Assembly (NCBI GenBank): GCA_023380675.1
Contig: JAMCRS010000226.1
Location: 1 to 6,161, forward strand
Length of the DNA: 6,161 nucleotides
Source of the DNA: Chloroflexota bacterium
GTDB lineage: Bacteria > Chloroflexota > Anaerolineae > UBA4142
Direction: 5' to 3'
Positions 1 to 5,457 of the stretch are shown here, piece by piece (position 1 is the stretch's first letter; each line of letters starts with the position of its first letter). Made by a program: the position numbers and the translations under genes. Under the pieces are notes generated by a model that saw nothing but the letters and a program-made list of their open reading frames with translations, ran no database searches and was not told where the DNA came from.

Positions 1-355
1 TCAGTCGCTCCATCGGACAAGGCCCGTCGCTGCGTTTGTTGAGGATGAGGGGAACGAGGCGATCATATTGAAGCGGAATGTGAGCGGCGTCGAGTGCGTT
101 CAAGGCGGCCTGACTTGCCAGGGGGGAATACACCGCGGAGATGTGCGAAGAGCGTGCGACCATCGCAACGGCTTTGCCCACGATCTTGTCGGCAAGGCTG
201 GACCCGAGCGCTCCGTCGCCCAATGCTTCGACCGCGTCGAGCAATTCGCCTACGCCCTCACGTGTACCGCTCTTCAGGACGACGCCTTCTTTGGCGATGA
301 CGAAGGCAAGCGAGCCGACCCTCAGCCGCTCTTTCGCCAGATCGAGATCATTCAT
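1..355 (-). CDS. DUF1893 family protein (3' end cut by window edge)
   Basis: The reading frame runs leftward from an ATG at 355 to the window edge, giving 118 residues without a stop. It begins MNDLDLAKERL and ends with NKRSDGPCPMERL; the N-terminal AKERL, the central ADKIVGKA (about residues 55-62) and the terminal GPCPME with Cys113 are what I recognise as the DUF1893 family. As I recall, Thermotoga TM1506 belongs to this family and has a cytidine-deaminase-like fold with no proven activity. Family members are only slightly longer, so the gene is nearly complete. No signal peptide or membrane segment is visible, so it is probably cytoplasmic. It is divergent from the 482 gene. Its promoter ends only 8 nt before the ATG and no SD lies nearby, which suggests a leaderless message. 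Family call is firm; function is unknown. Confidence 0.85.
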   Translation of the reverse strand, partial: MNDLDLAKERLRVGSLAFVIAKEGVVLKSGTREGVGELLDAVEALGDGALGSSLADKIVGKAVAMVARSSHISAVYSPLASQAALNALDAAHIPLQYDRLVPLILNKRSDGPCPMERL

Positions 356-363
356 CGCGGCCG

Positions 364-392
364 AGTTTACCACTCCGCCTGGGGGATGTCAA
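364..392 (-). promoter_or_regulatory. Sigma-70-type promoter of the DUF1893 gene
   Basis: Read on the minus strand, a perfect -35 TTGACA (392 to 387) is followed by a 17-nt spacer and a -10 TAAACT (369 to 364, four of six consensus bases). Only 8 nt (363-356) separate the -10 from the ATG at 355, so the predicted transcription start falls at or within about 3 nt of the start codon. Confidence 0.6.
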
Positions 393-408
393 ACGAGCGG
401 TAGAACAT

Positions 409-436
409 TTGTGAGGGCGCGGTTTCTGCATATAAT
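409..436 (+). promoter_or_regulatory. Sigma-70-type promoter of the RpiB-like gene
   Basis: A -35 TTGTGA (409-414, four of six consensus bases) is followed by a 16-nt spacer and a perfect -10 TATAAT (431-436). The predicted start of transcription is near 443, leaving a leader of about 40 nt before the GTG at 482. It lies back-to-back with the DUF1893 promoter; the two -35 boxes are separated by 16 bp, so a regulator bound between them could affect both genes. Confidence 0.65.
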
Positions 437-466
437 GTGTCGTGGAAACCGGACAGGACTCGGGTT

Positions 467-471
467 GGAGG
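467..471 (+). promoter_or_regulatory. Ribosome binding site that selects the GTG start at 482
   Basis: GGAGG lies 10 nt upstream of the GTG at 482. An in-frame ATG at 437 directly abuts the -10 box and would lie upstream of the expected transcription start, so the GTG is the better start. The family's N-terminal pattern (hydrophobic strand, then GSD) also begins right after it. Confidence 0.7.
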
Positions 472-481
472 TAAGCGTAAT

Positions 482-937
482 GTGAGGCTCGCCGTCGGTT
501 CTGACGAACGGACCCACCTGACGGATGTGGTGGTGGACGAAGCGAAGAAACGCGGCCACACGGTCGATCTGCACGGCCCGCTGAGCGGCATGGACTTGGC
601 GTGGCCGGACGTGGCGCGCGAGGTTGCGGAGCAGGTTGCGCGGGGAGAGGCAGACGAAGGCCTCTTGTTTTGTTGGACCGGGACCGGTGTCTCCATAGCC
701 GCAAACAAAGTACCCGGGATTCGGGCTGCCTTGTGCCAGGATGCGGAGACGGCCAAGGGCGCGCGCCTGTGGAATCGGGCCAACGTGTTGTGTTTGAGCT
801 TGCGCGCCACTTCGGAGACAGTTGCGAAAGAAATTCTCGCCGCGTGGTTTGAGACGCCGTTGGGGACCGACCCGTCCGACGTCGCGTGCGTGGATCGGGT
901 GACCGAAATCGAATTGCGCCATACCGGCAGAGGCTAG
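482..937 (+). CDS. RpiB/LacA/LacB-family sugar-phosphate isomerase-like protein with altered active site
   Basis: This 151-residue protein has the length and motif order of RpiB/LacAB isomerases, which interconvert aldose and ketose phosphates in the cytoplasm. Visible motifs are LAVGSD (3-8), WPD (41-43), GEADEGLLFCWTGTG (55-69), SIAANKVPGIRAALC (71-85), NRANVL (98-103) and RVTEIE near the C terminus. Compared with E. coli RpiB from memory, catalytic Cys66 is kept (Cys64), as are Asp9 (Asp8), Asn100 (Asn98) and Arg137 (Arg139). His10 becomes Glu9, Gly67 becomes Trp65, ring-opening His99 becomes Trp97 and Arg133 becomes Ala135. The fold is therefore clear, but ordinary ribose-5-phosphate isomerase activity is doubtful. 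The gene starts with GTG, has its own promoter and precedes the macro-domain gene by 64 bp, possibly co-transcribed with it. Confidence 0.85.
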   Translation: MRLAVGSDERTHLTDVVVDEAKKRGHTVDLHGPLSGMDLAWPDVAREVAEQVARGEADEGLLFCWTGTGVSIAANKVPGIRAALCQDAETAKGARLWNRANVLCLSLRATSETVAKEILAAWFETPLGTDPSDVACVDRVTEIELRHTGRG

Positions 938-939
938 TC

Positions 940-961
940 CCGCGGCCGCTAATCGCCGCGG
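940..961 (+). other. GC-rich intergenic hairpin
   Basis: CCGCGGC (940-946) pairs perfectly with GCCGCGG (955-961) around an 8-nt loop, starting 3 nt after the stop of the RpiB-like gene. No T-run follows, so it is not a classical intrinsic terminator. It could be a weak attenuator or protect the upstream 3' end. Confidence 0.35.
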
Positions 962-1001
962 CGGCCCGGGGCGGGCGAACGCAAGTCGTTCGGGAGAACG
1001 G

Positions 1002-1538
1002 ATGAAAACGTCGATCGGGCAATCCAGTTTGGAGCTCGTCGAGGGAGACATTACGACCCAGGATGTGGACGCCATCGTGAACGCGGCCAATTCGACGTTG
1101 CTCGGCGGCGGGGGAGTGGATGGCGCCATTCATCGCGCAGCCGGCCCCCGTCTGCTGGAGGAATGTCGAGGTCTCGGCGGATGCGCCGCCGGCAGCGCCA
1201 AGATCACGTTAGGTTACAACCTCAAGGCGCGGCACGTCATCCACGCCGTCGGCCCGGTCTATCGCGACGGCAAGCACGGCGAACCGGCGCTGCTCGCCTC
1301 CGCCTATCGCACGTGTCTCGAGCTTGCCTCGGCCCACGAGTTCAAGTCGCTGGCGTTCCCCGCCATTTCGACCGGCGTCTACGGCTATCCGGTGAGCGAG
1401 GCCGCTCCGATCGCGTTCGGAACCATCGTAGGCTACCTGAACGAGCACCCGGAAATTCAGGTCGTGCGTTACGTATTGTACGGCTCGGCCGCATTCAAGG
1501 CCCATCGACGCGTGCTCGACGAGGTGCTGGCAAAATGA
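1002..1538 (+). CDS. Macro-domain protein, MacroD/YmdB-like ADP-ribose hydrolase
   Basis: The 178-residue protein is essentially one macro domain, the usual length for stand-alone bacterial YmdB/MacroD proteins. These bind ADP-ribose and remove acetyl or ADP-ribosyl groups, for example deacetylating O-acetyl-ADP-ribose. In order it shows GDIT (15-18), the VNAAN strand (26-30), the [14 protein letters not shown] loop (35-48) with catalytic-type Asn30 and Asp40, HVIHAVGP (78-85), and [12 protein letters not shown] (119-130), which wraps the diphosphate. All signature positions are intact, so it is probably active. No signal peptide or membrane segment is seen. GGGAG at 992-996 lies 5 nt before the ATG. 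Its stop overlaps the start of the ROK kinase (ATGA), implying translational coupling. Hydrolysis of acetyl-ADP-ribose versus ADP-ribosyl-protein cannot be told apart by sequence. Confidence 0.93.
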   Translation: MKTSIGQSSLELVEGDITTQDVDAIVNAANSTLLGGGGVDGAIHRAAGPRLLEECRGLGGCAAGSAKITLGYNLKARHVIHAVGPVYRDGKHGEPALLASAYRTCLELASAHEFKSLAFPAISTGVYGYPVSEAAPIAFGTIVGYLNEHPEIQVVRYVLYGSAAFKAHRRVLDEVLAK

Positions 1539-2425
1539 GCGCAATCTACGGGGGTATCGAGGCGGGCGGCACCAAGTTCGTCTGCGCCGTCGGCAGCGGC
1601 ATAAAAGACCTCAAGAATGAGGCGCAGTTTGCGACCACGACGCCGGCGGAAACGATCGGGCACGCGATTTCCTTCTTTCAAGAGCAGGCCACGCACGGCC
1701 GGCTCGACGCCATCGGCATCGGGTCGTTCGGACCGGTCGATCCGAACCCGGCGTCGCCGACGTACGGCTACATTACGACGACCCCCAAGCCGGGCTGGGC
1801 GCACGTCGATTTTGCCGGCGCGCTTCGCCGCGCGCTCGGCGTCCCGGTCGGCTTTGACACGGACGTGAACGCCGCAGCCCTGGCCGAGAATCGCTGGGGC
1901 GCCGCACAAGGGATCGACGACCTGATCTACCTCACGATCGGTACTGGCATCGGCGGGGGCGCCATGGTCAACGGACGACTCGTGCACGGCCTAATCCATC
2001 CGGAAATGGGCCACATCCGCATCCCCCACGATCGCGCGCTCGACCCGTTCGAGGGTTCGTGCCCTTTTCACGGCGACTGCCTGGAGGGGCTCGCGGCCGG
2101 CCCGGCGATCGAGCAGCGCTGGAAGCGGCGCGGGGAAGAGCTGCCGGAGGACCATCCCGCCTGGGCGCTCGAAGCGCGCTATTTGGCATTCGCCGTCGCC
2201 AATTTCGTCTGCATGTTGTCGCCTCAACGCGTGGTGATCGGCGGCGGAGTGATGCAGCGCCCGCGGCTCCTGCCCATGGTCCGCGAGCAAGTATGCACGA
2301 TCCTCAACGGTTACGTCTCGGCGCCGGCAATCCTCGATCACATCGACGAGTACATCGTCGCTCCAGGCTTGGGCAAGCGGGCCGGCGTGTTGGGCGCGAT
2401 CGCGCTGGCCGAGCGCGCGGTCTGA
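1535..2425 (+). CDS. ROK-family fructokinase (zinc-containing, YdhR/GmuE-like)
   Basis: This 296-residue protein is a full-length ROK sugar kinase that probably phosphorylates fructose at C6 with ATP in the cytoplasm. The N-terminal phosphate loop is GGIEAGGTK (6-14). SFGPVD (64-69) and TTTPKPGW (81-88) match fructokinases, and [12 protein letters not shown] (107-118) holds the likely catalytic Asp110. IGTGIGGG (135-142) is the second phosphate motif. HPEMGHI (155-161) plus CPFHGDC (176-182) give the ROK zinc site, His160, Cys176, His179 and Cys182. This layout and the [14 protein letters not shown] segment closely resemble Bacillus subtilis YdhR-type fructokinase. The start ATG overlaps the macro-gene stop; the frame stays open upstream to 1163 but only as an out-of-frame overlap with the macro gene, and the true start gives the kinase N terminus. 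A strong hairpin lies 24 bp after the stop. Confidence 0.92.
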   Translation: MSAIYGGIEAGGTKFVCAVGSGIKDLKNEAQFATTTPAETIGHAISFFQEQATHGRLDAIGIGSFGPVDPNPASPTYGYITTTPKPGWAHVDFAGALRRALGVPVGFDTDVNAAALAENRWGAAQGIDDLIYLTIGTGIGGGAMVNGRLVHGLIHPEMGHIRIPHDRALDPFEGSCPFHGDCLEGLAAGPAIEQRWKRRGEELPEDHPAWALEARYLAFAVANFVCMLSPQRVVIGGGVMQRPRLLPMVREQVCTILNGYVSAPAILDHIDEYIVAPGLGKRAGVLGAIALAERAV

Positions 2426-2440
2426 CGCCCAGGCCGGCGG

Positions 2441-2466
2441 TCGAACGGACCGGCGCGCTCGAACGG
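2441..2466 (+). repeat. Two direct copies of TCGAACGG
   Basis: TCGAACGG occurs at 2441-2448 and again at 2459-2466, an 18-bp period. Each copy contributes the loop of a small hairpin: CGGTC/GACCG (2438-2442 with 2448-2452), and the larger stem at 2450-2475. The two hairpins share 2450-2452 and so are mutually exclusive in part. Confidence 0.4.
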
Positions 2467-2475
2467 GCGTGCCGG
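2450..2475 (+). terminator. GC-rich hairpin after the ROK kinase, probable terminator
   Basis: CCGGCGCGCTC (2450-2460) pairs with GGGCGTGCCGG (2465-2475) over 11 bp, including two G-U pairs, around a GAAC tetraloop. It starts 24 bp after the kinase stop. No U-tract follows, which makes it weaker as a factor-independent terminator. The position at the end of a gene run supports a 3'-end role. Confidence 0.45.
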
Positions 2476-2505
2476 CGGACCTGGTCTCCCCGATGCCCGC
2501 GCGAC

Positions 2506-2595
2506 TCATTCCCACCTCGAACGATACCCGATGCGGCTGGGAATAGAGCGATTGACGTCGATGCGGACGATGTCGTTCGCTAGCTCCCCCTGCAT
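2506..2595 (-). CDS. Possible small ORF, 29 residues, unrecognised
   Basis: On the minus strand an ATG at 2595 opens a 29-codon frame ending in TGA at 2506-2508. The peptide starts MQGELANDIVRIDVNRSI and ends with GYRSRWE. I do not recognise it. It is charged and has no membrane segment. In its favour are a strong SD (GGGGAGG on the minus strand, 2607-2601) 5 nt before the ATG and a TACAAT -10-like box about 58 nt upstream of the ATG. An alternative in-frame GTG at 2625 would add 10 residues. It could instead be the decayed end of a lost gene or chance. It lies in a gap with no other gene, convergent with the kinase. Confidence 0.25.
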   Translation of the reverse strand: MQGELANDIVRIDVNRSIPSRIGYRSRWE

Positions 2596-2600
2596 GACGT

Positions 2601-2607
2601 CCTCCCC
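2601..2607 (-). promoter_or_regulatory. Strong ribosome binding site before the small minus-strand ORF
   Basis: Read on the minus strand this is GGGGAGG, 5 nt before the ATG at 2595. The match and spacing are as good as those of the confirmed genes here, and it is the main reason to consider the 29-residue frame real. Confidence 0.3.
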
Positions 2608-2652
2608 GCTTCCATGCGCCGTCACGCGCCCACCCCCGGCCGCTTGTGATAT

Positions 2653-2658
2653 ATTGTA
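2653..2658 (-). promoter_or_regulatory. Weak -10-like box facing the small ORF
   Basis: On the minus strand this reads TACAAT (five of six consensus bases) inside the only clearly AT-rich patch of the gap; no good -35 lies 16-18 nt upstream. The palindrome TTGTACAA (2654-2661) overlaps it and could be an operator or chance. Confidence 0.2.
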
Positions 2659-2659
2659 C

Positions 2660-2812
2660 AACACCCCCGGCGATCCTCTACATCGCCTCCCAATTGTCTA
2701 GCGCCAACCCAGGCGCACCAGCTCCGTCCTCCCCCATTTGTAGGACACCGTTCTTCCCTCTTTCTCGTGACCAGGAATACGCTCTCCTGTCGATGCCTCC
2801 ACCAGCGGCAGG
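2660..2812. other. Pyrimidine-rich non-coding spacer
   Basis: This part of the gap is rich in C and T on the plus strand, especially about 2726-2800. Short frames exist on both strands, including a 61-codon minus frame over 2678-2863, but none has a convincing ribosome site or a recognisable product. I see no RNA gene, repeat array or mobile element in it. Confidence 0.5.
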
Positions 2813-2821
2813 TGATACTAT
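2813..2821 (+). promoter_or_regulatory. Possible extended -10 promoter of the membrane-protein pair
   Basis: TG (2813-2814), one base, then TACTAT (2816-2821) fits an extended -10 element. The -35 region (ATGCCT at 2793-2798, 17-nt spacing) is poor, as is common for extended -10 promoters. It would give a leader of about 33 nt before the ATG at 2862. An alternative sigma factor cannot be excluded. Confidence 0.33.
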
Positions 2822-2861
2822 TTCATAGGACTGCGACGTATTCCACGATTGGGGGGACACC

Positions 2862-3578
2862 ATGAATCACGAGCGCGGAAGGGGCCCCGGTTTTCTTCTG
2901 GGCATTTTTCTGATCGGCCTGGGTGTTTTGTTCCTCGTCGGCCAGTTCGTGCGTGTCGACGCCTGGCACTACCTCTGGCCGCTGTTCATCCTCGGATTCG
3001 CGCTGTTCTTTTTCGCGGGAATGATTGCTGGCGGGAGAGGGAGCGAGAGCGGCTTTTTTGCGATCCCCGGAACATTGTTCGCAATGCTCAGCTTGATCTT
3101 TCTCTACCAGGTCCTCTCCGACCACTGGGCAAGCTGGGCCTACGCCTGGTTGCTGCTCGCGCCGACCAGCATTGGCATCGGCCTAATGATTAGTGCGTGG
3201 TGGAGCCGGCATCCGGGTCTCTGGCCGGTGGGAGTTGCGATGGCCGGCATCGGACTCGTCGCGTTCGTCGGCGTTGGGGGTTTCTTTGAGTTGATTCTTG
3301 GGCTGGCTGGGATCGAGACGCCGGCGAGAATCCTCTGGCCGGTGATGCTCATCCTGCTGGGACTCGTCATTCTGTTCGGACGAGGAATGCGCTGGCTTGC
3401 CTATCCTGGCGCCGGGTTTGCTTCCGCGACCGCCGGTCCTTCGGCAGGCGCCGGATCCTCGGCGCCCATCACCGCGACGGCGAGCGTCGTGATCGGCCCG
3501 GCTGCCGCGCCTTCACAGCCGGCGCCGTCGGCGCCGTCGGCGACGCCGATCGAGGGGGCCGACGATGTCAAGGCATGA
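2862..3578 (+). CDS. Polytopic membrane protein, LiaI/LiaF-TM (DUF5668)-like, with Ala/Pro/Ser-rich tail
   Basis: The 238-residue protein has about six hydrophobic segments (near residues 11-31, 36-57, 63-84, 91-112, 119-142 and 153-173) and so is an inner-membrane protein. The pattern of a Gly/Leu-rich helix pair with YLWPLFILGFALFFF (38-52), recurring as ILWPVMLILLGLVILFGRG (157-175), is typical of the LiaI/LiaF transmembrane domain. In Firmicutes that domain belongs to envelope-stress sensing (LiaF inhibits LiaRS); here no two-component genes are visible, so the role is open. Residues from about 180 on are low-complexity Ala/Pro/Ser/Gly, probably disordered. GGGGGGA (2851-2857) lies 4 nt before the ATG. 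The gene overlaps the next one by 14 nt, so the two are co-expressed. The shared WASWAYAW motif (89-96) marks that neighbour as a paralogue. Confidence 0.75.
   Translation: MNHERGRGPGFLLGIFLIGLGVLFLVGQFVRVDAWHYLWPLFILGFALFFFAGMIAGGRGSESGFFAIPGTLFAMLSLIFLYQVLSDHWASWAYAWLLLAPTSIGIGLMISAWWSRHPGLWPVGVAMAGIGLVAFVGVGGFFELILGLAGIETPARILWPVMLILLGLVILFGRGMRWLAYPGAGFASATAGPSAGAGSSAPITATASVVIGPAAAPSQPAPSAPSATPIEGADDVKA
3521..3538 (+). repeat. 9-bp tandem repeat in the Ala/Pro/Ser tail
   Basis: GGCGCCGTC is repeated at 3521-3529 and 3530-3538, with a decayed third unit after it. The array encodes Ala-Pro-Ser steps in the low-complexity C-terminal tail and is a likely site of length variation between strains. 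Confidence 0.5.
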
Positions 3579-4074
3579 CCGATCGCGAATCGCGTTCGCT
3601 CTGATATTGATCCTCGCGGGCGTGTGGTTTCTCGCAGTCCAGTACTATCCGCCGCTGCAGGAATTCGCCATCAACGGACGGACTTGGCCTTTGATCGTCG
3701 TAGGATTTGCCGCTGCTTTTGCCCTGCTCGGCCTGGTAACCTGGACGCCTGGATGGCTTGTCCCGGCGAGCCTCTTTGGCGGATTAGGCGGACTGCTTTA
3801 CTGGCAGAACGCGACCGGCGAATGGGCGAGTTGGGCCTATGCCTGGACGTTGATACCCGGATTCGCGGGGGTGGGCGTATTCTTCTCGAGTCTGCTGGAA
3901 GGCAAGGTGCGTCAGGCCGTGAGCGGAGGCATGTGGCTGGTCGTAATCAGCCTGATCCTGTTCACACTATTCGGGTCGTTTCTCGGAGGACCGCTCGTCT
4001 TGGGTGTCTACTGGCCCGCGCTCTTGATTCTCCTCGGGTTGGTGATCCTCGTGCAGGGGTTCTTTCGTCGGTAA
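3565..4074 (+). CDS. Polytopic membrane protein, LiaI/LiaF-TM (DUF5668)-like paralogue
   Basis: This 169-residue protein has about six hydrophobic segments (near 8-27, 39-60, 64-79, 87-110, 119-140 and 143-165) and a short basic end, FFRR. RTWPLIVVGFAAAF (39-52) and YWPALLILLGLVILVQGFF (149-167) match the same LiaI/LiaF transmembrane pattern as the upstream gene, and WASWAYAW (87-94) is identical to residues 89-96 there. It lacks the long low-complexity tail. The start is an ATG at 3565 inside the end of the upstream gene, with GAGGGGG (3552-3558) 6 nt before it. Overlap and common ancestry suggest the two proteins form a membrane heteromer. Function is not known; envelope-stress sensing is only a guess from the domain family. 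Confidence 0.75.
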   Translation: MSRHDRSRIAFALILILAGVWFLAVQYYPPLQEFAINGRTWPLIVVGFAAAFALLGLVTWTPGWLVPASLFGGLGGLLYWQNATGEWASWAYAWTLIPGFAGVGVFFSSLLEGKVRQAVSGGMWLVVISLILFTLFGSFLGGPLVLGVYWPALLILLGLVILVQGFFRR

Positions 4075-4307
4075 CGGAGTCGACGGGGAGAACCCAGCTC
4101 AGGCATCCTCCGTTCGTGCGGCCGCTCTGAATTGCAGATGCCGAGATTGCAGAGACCGAATTTCGATAGGACCAAGGAGTAATTGATACAGCGGCTATAA
4201 ACTCATGCTTGCATCCCGGCGAGAGGGCCGGATTGGCGATATCCAGCCGAAAGCGTTCGCAGCAAGCCTGCGCCGCGGCTGGACCTGAGTTCCTTAAGGG
4301 GTCTGAA
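4075..4307 (+). promoter_or_regulatory. Leader/promoter region of the adaptor gene
   Basis: No gene is seen in this 233-bp stretch. It holds an 8-bp direct repeat ATTGCAGA at 4131-4138 and 4146-4153 (15-bp period), which could be a regulator site. A -10-like TATAAA follows at 4196-4201 without a good -35 at normal spacing. A small hairpin lies downstream, CCGGC (4216-4220) with GCCGG (4227-4231) around a 6-nt loop. Together these suggest the adaptor has its own promoter and a structured leader of about 100 nt. Confidence 0.35.
4296..4301 (+). promoter_or_regulatory. Ribosome binding site that selects the adaptor start at 4308
   Basis: AAGGGG lies 6 nt before the ATG at 4308. The open frame extends upstream to a TTG at 4209, but that start would put 33 polar residues before a clear lipoprotein signal peptide, so 4308 is preferred. 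Confidence 0.65.
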
Positions 4308-5447
4308 ATGCGCAAATTGATTCTACTTTTCTTCGTGTGTTCGGCGGCGACCTTGATCGGCTGTGGCGGTGCGTCGACGAGCGCGCCGCCGACGCCCACG
4401 GCCGGAGCGACGACCAACGCGGCACTGGCGAGTCGGGTCAATGCCGAAGGGACGATCGTGCCGGCACAGCGCGCCACGCTCGCCTCCAAGATCGGCGGAC
4501 AGATCGTCGAAATCCCGGTTCGCGAGGGTGACGTCGTCAAAGCCGGGGCGACGTTGGTGCGGCTGGACGACGCCGCGCTCTCGGCTCAGGTAGCGCAGGC
4601 GCAGGCCGGTCTGTCCGTCGCGCAGAAACAACTCGACCAGCTGCGCGCTGGCGGAACGGCGGCGCAGCGTCAGGCGGCGCAGGACGCGCTCGACTCGGCG
4701 CGCGCGACGCTCGCCAAGGTCAAGGCCGGCCCCACTATGGACGAGCTAGCCGATTTGAAGGCGAATATGGACAGCGCCAAGGCCGCCTTGGTCCAGGCGC
4801 AATCCAAGTACGACCGGATCGGCGGTTCCTCGAATCCTTTCGGTGCGCAGGCGCCGGAAGCGCTCGCGCTCCAGCAGGCTTCGAGCGCCTACGAGGCCGC
4901 GGCGGCCGCACTCCGTGATGCGGCTAGCCACCCAACTGAAAGCGATCTCCGAGCGGCGGAATCCGCGGTGACCCAAGCGGAGAGCGCGTTGGCGCAGCTC
5001 GACCCCTCCGCAGAAGCGCTCGCGCTCGCCCAGGCCCAGGTCGATCAAGCCGCCGCGGCGCTCGAGGTCGCGAAAGCCGCCGAGAAAGACACCCTGATCG
5101 TCGCTCCCTTTGACGGGACCGTGGCTTCCGTAAACGTCGACGCGGGGCAGGTCATCGGCGCCGGCACCGCCGTCATCTCATTCGGCGATCTTTCCAAGCT
5201 GCAGGTCGAGACGACGGACCTCGTCGAAATGGATATCGCCAAGGTCGTGATCGGCCAGCCGGCCCAGGTCAAAGTCGATGCGTTTCCGGACGACGCGATC
5301 GAGGGACGTGTCCTGCGCATCGCGTCGGTGGCGAACGATCACAGCGGCGACAAGGTCTACAAGGTGACGATCGAGCTGCCGGGAAACTCGGAAGCCGGTC
5401 TGCGTTGGGGTATGACGGCGAACGTAGGAATTCAGACGGCACAGTAG
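4308..5447 (+). CDS. Lipoprotein HlyD/MacA-type efflux adaptor subunit
   Basis: The 379-residue protein begins with a lipoprotein signal peptide: basic MRK, a hydrophobic stretch and the lipobox LIGC ending at Cys19, so it is probably lipid-anchored outside the cytoplasmic membrane. A Ser/Thr/Pro/Ala linker (about 21-40) leads to the first lipoyl half (45-88; KIGGQIVEIPVREGDVVKAG). A long Ala/Gln-rich coiled-coil hairpin (about 89-260) follows, then the second lipoyl half (264-292; VAPFDGTVASVNVDAGQV) and a beta-barrel domain (from about 297) ending QTAQ. This is the membrane-fusion-protein layout, which links an inner-membrane exporter, often an ABC transporter such as MacB, to substrate release. 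The hairpin carries about four copies of a 24-residue heptad-like unit (starting near 112, 138, 204 and 231). No exporter gene lies within this window; the next gene, 10 bp on, is a PFK homologue. Confidence 0.9.
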   Translation: MRKLILLFFVCSAATLIGCGGASTSAPPTPTAGATTNAALASRVNAEGTIVPAQRATLASKIGGQIVEIPVREGDVVKAGATLVRLDDAALSAQVAQAQAGLSVAQKQLDQLRAGGTAAQRQAAQDALDSARATLAKVKAGPTMDELADLKANMDSAKAALVQAQSKYDRIGGSSNPFGAQAPEALALQQASSAYEAAAAALRDAASHPTESDLRAAESAVTQAESALAQLDPSAEALALAQAQVDQAAAALEVAKAAEKDTLIVAPFDGTVASVNVDAGQVIGAGTAVISFGDLSKLQVETTDLVEMDIAKVVIGQPAQVKVDAFPDDAIEGRVLRIASVANDHSGDKVYKVTIELPGNSEAGLRWGMTANVGIQTAQ

Positions 5448-5450
5448 GAG
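5446..5450 (+). promoter_or_regulatory. Ribosome binding site of the PFK-like gene
   Basis: AGGAG overlaps the adaptor stop codon and lies 7 nt before the ATG at 5458. With a 10-bp intergenic gap, the PFK-like gene is almost certainly read from the adaptor message. Confidence 0.65.
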
Positions 5451-5457
5451 CGTCACA

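Noticed and set aside
437..481. ATG at 437 as start of the RpiB-like gene, adding 15 residues
   Set aside because: It abuts the TATAAT box and would precede the transcription start; the GTG at 482 has an SD and fits the family N terminus.
348..1133. Long minus-strand open frames opposite the isomerase and macro genes
   Set aside because: They are Arg/Pro/Ser-rich antisense shadows typical of GC-rich coding DNA, with no recognisable motif, and cross well-supported genes.
1163..1534. Upstream extension of the ROK kinase frame to 1163
   Set aside because: It overlaps the macro gene in another frame and encodes Arg-rich out-of-frame sequence; the kinase motif starts right after the ATG at 1535.
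2678..2863. 61-codon minus-strand frame and 60-codon plus-strand frame in the spacer
   Set aside because: Neither has a convincing ribosome site or a recognisable product, and the spacer is pyrimidine-biased without codon structure.
4073..4114. Terminator from AACGGAG and CTCCGTT after the second membrane-protein gene
   Set aside because: The 7-bp arms enclose a 28-nt loop and no T-run follows; too weak to call.
4183..4201. TTGATA and TATAAA as a -35/-10 pair
   Set aside because: The spacer is only 7 nt, far from the 16-18 nt a sigma-70 promoter needs.
4209..4307. TTG at 4209 as start of the adaptor
   Set aside because: It would bury the lipoprotein signal peptide behind 33 residues; the ATG at 4308 has an SD and an immediate signal peptide.
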